Positions 14,885-20,486 of a stretch of 20,486 nucleotides of DNA are shown one piece after another. Within the stretch, counting starts at the first letter, position 1; every line of letters starts with the position of its first letter. The notes beneath the pieces are model-generated. The model was not told where the DNA came from. It saw only the letters and a program-made list of their open reading frames with translations, and did not search any database. Origin of the DNA: JAEHDI01 sp035455185 (lineage in GTDB: Bacteria > Acidobacteriota > Terriglobia > Bryobacterales > Bryobacteraceae); contig DATIFQ010000352.1 in the NCBI GenBank assembly GCA_035455185.1, positions 1 to 20,486 of the forward strand, read 5' to 3'. A program made the translations under genes and the position numbers.

Positions 14885-15451
14885 ATGGGTGTACCTGCAC
14901 GTTTGTGCCGGAGGGAAGATTCCGTGCTGCTGGTGGTGGACATCCAGGAACGGCTGGCGGCGGCCATGCTCCCCGAGGCGCGCGAGCAGGTGATCCGGAA
15001 CACCGGCATCCTGCTCGAAGCGGCGGCGCGGCTGGGAGTGCCGCGGTTTCTCAGCGAGCAGTACCCGAAGGGGCTCGGGCCGACCGAGGCAGGCGTGCTC
15101 GCCAAATCCGGAGACGGGCTGTTCCGGTTTGAGAAAACCTGCTTCTCGTGTCGAGGCGAGGAGGAATTTAGCGCGGCCCTGCGGCAGACCGGCAGGCGCC
15201 AGGTTGTGGTGGCGGGAATGGAGGCGCACGTGTGCGTGTTCCAGACGGCAATGGAGTTGCACGCCGAAGGGTACGAGGTGTACGTAGCCGGTGACGCCAT
15301 CTGTTCCCGCAATCTCATCAATCGGGAGAACGCGCTCGACCGGCTGCTGCAGGCCGGATTGGTTGTGACGAACACGGAGTCCGTGGTTTTCGAGTGGCTG
15401 CGGGATTCGCGGCATGAGCAGTTCAGGGCCATCTCGGCTTTGGTGCGATAG
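14885..15451 (+). CDS. Isochorismatase-fold cysteine hydrolase
   Basis: A 188-residue cytoplasmic protein with no signal peptide. The catalytic triad of the isochorismatase/nicotinamidase superfamily is intact: Asp19 (LLVVDIQERL), Lys84 (FEKTCFSC) and Cys117 in VAGMEAHVCV, with the cis-peptide context before the Cys. Members hydrolyse amides or vinyl ethers such as nicotinamide, N-carbamoyl sarcosine or isochorismate; this one resembles the short YcaC-like group whose substrates are mostly unknown. It starts one base after the GH3 stop (TGA C ATG), so it is probably translated by coupling, and the next gene follows after 9 bases. It is the only apparently cytoplasmic protein in the cluster. 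Its role beside glycosidases is unclear. Confidence 0.9.
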   Translation: MGVPARLCRREDSVLLVVDIQERLAAAMLPEAREQVIRNTGILLEAAARLGVPRFLSEQYPKGLGPTEAGVLAKSGDGLFRFEKTCFSCRGEEEFSAALRQTGRRQVVVAGMEAHVCVFQTAMELHAEGYEVYVAGDAICSRNLINRENALDRLLQAGLVVTNTESVVFEWLRDSRHEQFRAISALVR

Positions 15452-15460
15452 GAGAATTCG

Positions 15461-17068
15461 ATGCGAAAGCGAATGATGCTGTACACCGTCCTGCTGGCTC
15501 CGGCTGCGATCCTGGCGGTGCTTCATCAGCCTGACGCACCCGCAGGGCGGCGCACTTTTCATATAGACGGCACGGCAGGCAGCGACGCGAACGACGGCCG
15601 CTCGCCGCAGAAGGCGTGGAAGACGCTGGACAAGGTGAACGGGACTGTTTTCGAGGCCGGAGACCGCATCCTGTTCAAATCGGGGACGCGCTACCAGGGT
15701 CAACTGAAGCCGCGCGGCTCCGGGCGATTCGTGAACGGCCGGGCGCTGCCGATCGTTGTGGACCAATACGGAGCGGGGAACAAGCCGCGTATCGATGCCG
15801 AGGGCAAGTTCGAGGCGGCGCTCCATCTCTATAACGTCGAGTACTGGGAGGTGAACAACCTGGAGTTGACGAACCTCGGCGCCGAGCCGGGCGTCAAGCG
15901 CAAAGGTGCCTTCGTCCAACTGGAGGATTACGGCAGCGGCTCGCACATCCATCTGAAGAACCTCTACGTTCACGACGTCAACGGCACGGCGCGGAAGGCC
16001 GACGGCGCGAGCGGCGGCATCCGCTGGCAGACGCAGGGTAAGGTGAAGAACTCTCGGCTGAACGGCCTGCTGATTGAGAACTGTCACATCCGGCGCTGCG
16101 AGCGTGACGGAATCATGGGCGCGGGCCACAGGCAGCGTGGCGTGGACTGGTATCCGAGCCTGAACGTCGTAATCCGAAAGAACCTGATCGAGGAGGTGCC
16201 CGGAGACGGCATCGTGCCGATCGCCTGCGACGGCCCGCTCGTGGAGCACAATGTAATGCGCAAGTGCACGCGCCTGCTCCCGGAGGGCGACGCCGCGGCG
16301 GGAATGTGGCCGTGGGCGTGCGACAACGCGGTATTCCAGTTCAACGAGGTGAGCGACCACAAGGCTCCGTGGGATGCGCAGGGCTTCGACTCGGACTGGG
16401 ACTGCCGCGGCACCATCATCCAATACAACTACAGCCACGATAACGAAGGCGGCTTCCTGCTGGTGTGCAACAACGGTGGTGCCCCCGCGAACATCGGCGT
16501 CAACGACAGCACCATCGTCCGTTACAACATCAGCCTCAACGACGGGTTGCGAACCCAGAAAACGCAAAGCAAGGGCTACTTCTCGCCCGTGTTCCACATT
16601 AGCGGGCCGGTGAAAAGCACGAAGATCTACAACAATGTCGTCGTTGTGCCGAAGAAGCCGGATGTGAACATTGACCGCACGATGATCTACATGGACAACT
16701 GGGGCGGTCCGTGGCCGGAGGACACATGGTTCGCCAACAACGTTTTCTATGTGGATGGCGAGACGAAGTACGTCTGGGGCGGCAGCAAGAACCACCGCTT
16801 CGAGCACAACGTGTTCTTCGGGACGCACACCGGCGGCCCGGACGATCCCTGGGCGGTGCGGAAGGACCCTCTGTTCGCAGGGCCGATGACGTGGGGAGCC
16901 GGCCTGGGTTCCCTCAAGGGATTCATGCTGCGGCCTGGGTCGCCGGCAATCCGCGCGGGGTTGCCTGTCTCGTTCAACGGGGGTCGCGACTTCTGGGCCA
17001 ACCGCCTGCCTGTCGGCCTGCCACCGTCAATCGGCGCGCACGAGTTCGGGACGGGTGGGAAGGACTAG
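15461..17068 (+). CDS. Exported right-handed parallel beta-helix protein, possible polysaccharide-acting enzyme
   Basis: A 535-residue protein with an N-terminal hydrophobic signal (MRKRMMLYTVLLAPAAILAV). The start of the mature part has the pattern of secreted beta-helix proteins (FHIDGTAGSDANDGRSPQKA, WKTLDKVN, GDRILFKSGTRYQG). The middle (about residues 120-430) shows many short beta-helix coils with N-rich turns (VEYWEVNNLELTNLG, HIHLKNLYVHDV, LNGLLIENCHIRRCERDGI, NVVIRKNLIEEVPGDGIV, GTIIQYNYSHDNEGGFLLVC, STKIYNNVVVV). It ends with an SPAIRAG and GAHEFG tail frequent in this group. Pectate lyase-like and glycosidase beta-helix families share this fold; its place next to an alpha-L-rhamnosidase suggests a rhamnose-bearing glycan such as a rhamnogalacturonan, but no catalytic set was identified. 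AGGAG precedes the ATG. Confidence 0.85.
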   Translation: MRKRMMLYTVLLAPAAILAVLHQPDAPAGRRTFHIDGTAGSDANDGRSPQKAWKTLDKVNGTVFEAGDRILFKSGTRYQGQLKPRGSGRFVNGRALPIVVDQYGAGNKPRIDAEGKFEAALHLYNVEYWEVNNLELTNLGAEPGVKRKGAFVQLEDYGSGSHIHLKNLYVHDVNGTARKADGASGGIRWQTQGKVKNSRLNGLLIENCHIRRCERDGIMGAGHRQRGVDWYPSLNVVIRKNLIEEVPGDGIVPIACDGPLVEHNVMRKCTRLLPEGDAAAGMWPWACDNAVFQFNEVSDHKAPWDAQGFDSDWDCRGTIIQYNYSHDNEGGFLLVCNNGGAPANIGVNDSTIVRYNISLNDGLRTQKTQSKGYFSPVFHISGPVKSTKIYNNVVVVPKKPDVNIDRTMIYMDNWGGPWPEDTWFANNVFYVDGETKYVWGGSKNHRFEHNVFFGTHTGGPDDPWAVRKDPLFAGPMTWGAGLGSLKGFMLRPGSPAIRAGLPVSFNGGRDFWANRLPVGLPPSIGAHEFGTGGKD

Positions 17069-17077
17069 GAGAATATT

Positions 17078-19885
17078 GTGAAGACCTCTGCTCTTGTACT
17101 CACCTTCATTGCCGCTACGCTGTCCGGTTGCTTCACTCGTGACGCTGCCTCCCTCAAACCCGCGACGTTGCGGTGCGAGTACCGTCTGAACCCGGCTGGT
17201 ATCGATGAAACCAGGCCGCGGCTGAGCTGGATTGTGGAGGCTGTACAGCCGCAGGCGCGAGGATTGAAACAGACCGCGTATCGAATTATTGCGTCGTCGT
17301 CGCGCGAGAAACTGGTCGCGGGCGCCGCGGACCTGTGGGATTCCGGACGCGTCGCGAGCGGTTCGACGACGCAAATCACGTGGAGGGGTAAGCCCCTCGG
17401 ATCTCGCGCCGAGGTCTACTGGCGCGTCATGGTGTGGGATGAGGCCCGGCGCGGCTCGGCTTGGAGCGAACCGGCGTACTTCACGATGGGACTTCTGAGC
17501 GCGGCCGACTGGCAGGGGAGGTGGATCGGTAAGGAAGAATCGATCGAACTGCCAAAGCCAACCAAGGACAAACAGCAAGACCAGGAGTTGGAGATTCGGG
17601 CGCTGCGGCTTCCGGCGCGAATGGCCCGCAAGGAGTTCCAGCTCACACAACCGGTGCGCAGGGCGGTGGCCTATGTCTCCGGCATAGGACTGTTCGAGCT
17701 GCACGTGAACGGGCGTAGGGCGGGCGACCACGTGCTGTCCCCGAACCTCACGCAGTACGACAAGCGGGTTTTCTACGTCACCCACGACGTGACGCCGCTG
17801 CTGCAACAGGGCGCGAACGCCGTAGGGCTGCTGCTTGGCAACGGTCGGTGGTGGGCGCCGCGGTTGCGCCAGCCGGTACCCATGGTGATGTACGGTACGC
17901 CGCGCGCGATCGCACAGATCGAGATCGAACATACAGACGGCTCACGCTCAGTCGTGGCTACCGACGGGACGTGGCGCGTGACCGATGCCGGGCCGATTCG
18001 GGCCAACAATGAGTTCGACGGCGAAGAGTACGACGCCACCCTGGAGATGCCTGCCTGGACAATGGCGGGATTCGATGACTCGAAGTGGCAGTCTGCTGTG
18101 CCTGTGAAGCCTCCGGATGGCAGGCTTGTGGCGCAGATGGCGGAACCCTTGAAGGTGATCGAGACACTGAAGCCGAAATCAGTCAAGGAACTGAGGCCGG
18201 GCCTGTTCATTGCGGATATGGGGCAGAACATGGTGGGCTGGTGCCGGTTGAAAGTGCGGGGCCCGCAGGGGGCTACGGTCCAGTTGCGGTTCGCTGAGAC
18301 ACTGCAACCCGACGGCACGCTTTACACTGCGAACCTGCGGTCGGCGCTGGTAACAGACCGCTACACGCTGAAGGGAACGAAATCGGTGGAGACGTGGGAG
18401 CCACGGTTTACCTACCACGGGTTCCGGTTCGTAGAAATCACCGGATTTCCGGGCAAACCGACCGCCGAATCGATCGAAGGCCGCGTCGTGCACGATGCCA
18501 TGACGCCGATGCACGACTTCACGTGTTCGAACGATCTCTTGAACCAGATCCACCGGAACATCGTGTGGGGGATCAAGGGCAACTACCGTTCCATCCCGAC
18601 CGACTGTCCCCAGCGCGACGAGCGGCAAGGGTGGCTCGGCGACCGGTCGATGGTTAGCCGTAGCGAGGCGTACATCCACGACGTGGCAGCGTTCTATTCG
18701 AAATGGGAGCAGGATATCGAGGATTCGCAGCGGCCGGCGGGCAGCGTTCCCGACGTGGCTCCGTCTTACTGGCAGTTTTACAACGACTCGGTGACCTGGC
18801 CCGGAACGTTCCTGCTGGTGCCGGGAATGCTGTATGAATACTACGGCGACATGCGGGCCATCGAGCGGCACTATCCGGCAATGAAGAAGTGGGTGATGTA
18901 CATGCGCGGGTTCATGAAGGACGGCTTGATCGGCAAGGACAGCTACGGCGACTGGTGCGTGCCGCCCGAAGACCCGAAGCTGATCCACTCGAAGGACCCG
19001 GCTCGTATCACCGACAAGACGCTGATCGCGTCGGCGTACTTCATCCACCTGGAGCGGCAGATGGCCCGGTACGGGCGTCTGATCGGCAAGGGCAACGAGG
19101 CCGCGGAGTTCGAGGATCACGCGGCGCAGATGCAGACGGCCTTCCAACGCCGTTTCTACAAGCCCGAATGGGGGCTGTACGATAACGGGACGCAGACGTC
19201 GTCGGTACTGCCGCTGTCGTTTGGTTTGACGCCGGAGAGCGAACGGGCGAAGGTGTTCGGCAACCTTGTGACGCGGATCGGGAGCGAAAGTGAGAACCAT
19301 ATCGGCGTCGGGCTGATCGGCGCGCAGTGGCTGATGCGGGCTCTTTCCGACAACGGGCGCGCGGACCTCGCTTACACTATGGCGACCCAAACGACGTACC
19401 CCGGCTGGGGCTACATGATCTCGAAAGGCGCTACGACGATCTGGGAGCTGTGGAACGGCGACACAGCCGACCCAGCGATGAACTCGGGCAACCACGTCAT
19501 GCAGATCGGGGATCTCGGCATCTGGCTGTACGCGTACTTGGCGGGCATCCGGCCGGACATCGAGAAGCCGGGGTTCGCCCACGTCGTGCTGAAGCCCGTG
19601 ATGCCGGGGGATCTGACGTTCGTACGCGCGTCGCACGCCTCGCCGCGGGGCCGGATCGAGAGTTACTGGCGGAAGAACGGGGCCCGGGTGGAGTGGGATG
19701 TAACCCTACCTCCGAACTCGACCGCGACGATCTACGTGCCGGCACGGAGTGGGAACGACGTGACGGAGTCGGGCGCTTCCGCCGCAAAAGCGCAAGGTCT
19801 GAGGTTCTCCCGCATGGAAAACGGCAACGCGGTTTTCGAAGCAGCCAGCGGACGCTATCGCTTCCAAAGCGTGACAGCGCAGTAG
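17078..19885 (+). CDS. Alpha-L-rhamnosidase, glycoside hydrolase family 78, lipoprotein
   Basis: A 935-residue enzyme from GTG 17078, with AGGAGA just upstream, 9 bases after the preceding stop. The N-terminus has a lipobox LSGC (Cys18), so it is probably membrane-anchored on the periplasmic side or the outer surface. Domain order: N-terminal Ig-like module (about 30-140; LRCEYRLNPAGIDETRPRLS), a beta-sandwich (about 185-345; AVAYVSGIGLFELHVNGRRA), a concanavalin-like domain (about 360-470; MGQNMVGWCRLKVRGPQGA), the (alpha/alpha)6 catalytic barrel (about 475-820) and a C-terminal beta domain. Catalytic residues of GH78 are in place: Asp509 and Glu515 in TDCPQRDERQGWLGD (general acid) and Glu790 in TTIWELWNGD (general base). 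It should release terminal L-rhamnose by inversion. It is the last gene of the run and gives the best clue to the cluster's substrate. Confidence 0.95.
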   Translation: MKTSALVLTFIAATLSGCFTRDAASLKPATLRCEYRLNPAGIDETRPRLSWIVEAVQPQARGLKQTAYRIIASSSREKLVAGAADLWDSGRVASGSTTQITWRGKPLGSRAEVYWRVMVWDEARRGSAWSEPAYFTMGLLSAADWQGRWIGKEESIELPKPTKDKQQDQELEIRALRLPARMARKEFQLTQPVRRAVAYVSGIGLFELHVNGRRAGDHVLSPNLTQYDKRVFYVTHDVTPLLQQGANAVGLLLGNGRWWAPRLRQPVPMVMYGTPRAIAQIEIEHTDGSRSVVATDGTWRVTDAGPIRANNEFDGEEYDATLEMPAWTMAGFDDSKWQSAVPVKPPDGRLVAQMAEPLKVIETLKPKSVKELRPGLFIADMGQNMVGWCRLKVRGPQGATVQLRFAETLQPDGTLYTANLRSALVTDRYTLKGTKSVETWEPRFTYHGFRFVEITGFPGKPTAESIEGRVVHDAMTPMHDFTCSNDLLNQIHRNIVWGIKGNYRSIPTDCPQRDERQGWLGDRSMVSRSEAYIHDVAAFYSKWEQDIEDSQRPAGSVPDVAPSYWQFYNDSVTWPGTFLLVPGMLYEYYGDMRAIERHYPAMKKWVMYMRGFMKDGLIGKDSYGDWCVPPEDPKLIHSKDPARITDKTLIASAYFIHLERQMARYGRLIGKGNEAAEFEDHAAQMQTAFQRRFYKPEWGLYDNGTQTSSVLPLSFGLTPESERAKVFGNLVTRIGSESENHIGVGLIGAQWLMRALSDNGRADLAYTMATQTTYPGWGYMISKGATTIWELWNGDTADPAMNSGNHVMQIGDLGIWLYAYLAGIRPDIEKPGFAHVVLKPVMPGDLTFVRASHASPRGRIESYWRKNGARVEWDVTLPPNSTATIYVPARSGNDVTESGASAAKAQGLRFSRMENGNAVFEAASGRYRFQSVTAQ

Positions 19886-19906
19886 TGTCTGGGCAGTATG
19901 GGGCCG

Positions 19907-20314
19907 TTACGGCTTCCGGTAACTGAAGCTGAGATGCGCCGTGGATCCGTATGATCCCTGCTTCTCCGTCAAGGCCCGGCGTAAACACTGCTGGGCGAAG
20001 GAGCATTCGTCCGAGAGGTCCTGGCGTCCGGTCAGCTCGACTTTATATTCGGCACTGCAAGTGGTGCAGACAAACCTGAGCCATTGCTTGGTAGCAATCG
20101 GAAGACTCAGGAGGCGCCGTACCCGTTCCTGGATCTTCAGTTCGACGTGGCCGCCACAGTGGCCGTGGAACATTTCGAAACCCGATTCCTGGCCGGCGAG
20201 CAGAAATGGATTGAACCGCTCCTGCTTCTGAAAATCGCGTTTCGGGGCAACCTGGATTTCCATCGGCGGGGCGAGTTTATGCAGAGGGATCGGCTCTGCG
20301 AGTCGCTTGCGCAT
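19907..20314 (-). CDS. Small hypothetical protein with Cys/His pairs, possible zinc ribbon
   Basis: A 135-residue protein I do not recognise. It has possible metal ligands His50, His52, Cys53 and His56 (HGHCGGH) and Cys83-x-x-Cys86 (CTTC), plus Cys104 and Cys110; the spacing would suit a zinc-binding domain. There is no signal peptide or membrane segment, and the N-terminus is basic and rich in Pro. AGGAG lies 6 bases upstream of the ATG on the minus strand, which argues that the gene is real. It converges on the rhamnosidase gene, leaving only 21 bases between stops. The 172 bases upstream to the window end hold a short palindrome GGAAATTCC and no other clear gene. Confidence 0.6.
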   Translation of the reverse strand: MRKRLAEPIPLHKLAPPMEIQVAPKRDFQKQERFNPFLLAGQESGFEMFHGHCGGHVELKIQERVRRLLSLPIATKQWLRFVCTTCSAEYKVELTGRQDLSDECSFAQQCLRRALTEKQGSYGSTAHLSFSYRKP

Positions 20315-20486
20315 GGCATACTCCTGTGGGTAAGCAATAGTGTACAGGGGGATTTGCCGAAAGGAAATTCCAGTACTTCCCGGTACGAATCAGAGTTAGT
20401 TAACAGGTGCCAACCGACACATCCAGTCAAGGTGCCGATATCCTTAGGGGCCGCTCGAGAGAACTCTTCCAGCCCACCACACGTCC

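Noticed and set aside
14777..16828. Long minus-strand open frame of 683 codons
   Set aside because: It is a mirror of codon-biased plus-strand genes (GH3, isochorismatase-like, beta-helix); its composition is rich in V, R, H and A with no domain.
18179..19636. Minus-strand open frame of 485 codons opposite the rhamnosidase
   Set aside because: Antisense shadow of a gene with intact catalytic motifs; no domain or ribosome site.
20315..20486. Promoter or second gene upstream of the small Cys/His protein
   Set aside because: No good -10/-35 pair was found and the open frames here have no ribosome site or domain.

Overview
The window is GC-rich bacterial chromosomal DNA. The mix of genes suggests an Acidobacteriota of the Bryobacterales/Solibacter type: a secreted methyltransferase with an NTF2-like domain, a B12-binding radical SAM protein, a cupin-type AraC regulator, MddA, and a block of exported glycosidases beside a Tat-exported sugar-isomerase-like protein. 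This is inferred from gene families alone; there is no rRNA or marker gene to confirm it. I saw no tRNA, rRNA, CRISPR array, intact insertion sequence or phage gene.

Layout. (1) 2-630: 3' part of an ArsM-like class I methyltransferase, broken by an apparent one-base deletion and by an in-frame TGA exactly where relatives usually carry a conserved Cys. (2) 734-5907, all on the minus strand: a secreted NTF2-like/O-methyltransferase fusion, a B12-binding radical SAM protein overlapping by 4 bases the end of an RhlE-type DEAD-box helicase, and a cupin-AraC regulator. (3) 6094-6870: a membrane methyltransferase of the methanethiol S-methyltransferase (MddA) type, divergent from the AraC gene. (4) 6946-11341: an RND efflux pump and its lipoprotein adaptor, transcribed divergently from a 94-base gap that holds a long inverted repeat. 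(5) 11489-19885: five plus-strand genes with short gaps, namely a Tat-exported TIM-barrel sugar isomerase-like protein, a GH3 enzyme, an isochorismatase-fold hydrolase, an exported beta-helix protein and a GH78 alpha-L-rhamnosidase lipoprotein. (6) 19907-20314, minus: a small protein of unknown function with Cys/His pairs.

How it fits together. Region 5 looks like an operon for taking apart a rhamnose-containing plant or microbial polysaccharide outside the cytoplasm, but it has no transporter or regulator of its own in this window. Regions 1 and 3 both deal with methylation of small thiol- or metalloid-type substrates, but nothing in the sequence links them directly. The most intriguing points are the possible selenocysteine codon in the ArsM-like gene, the GH3 enzyme with Glu at the expected Asp nucleophile position, and the candidate operator controlling both halves of the efflux pump.
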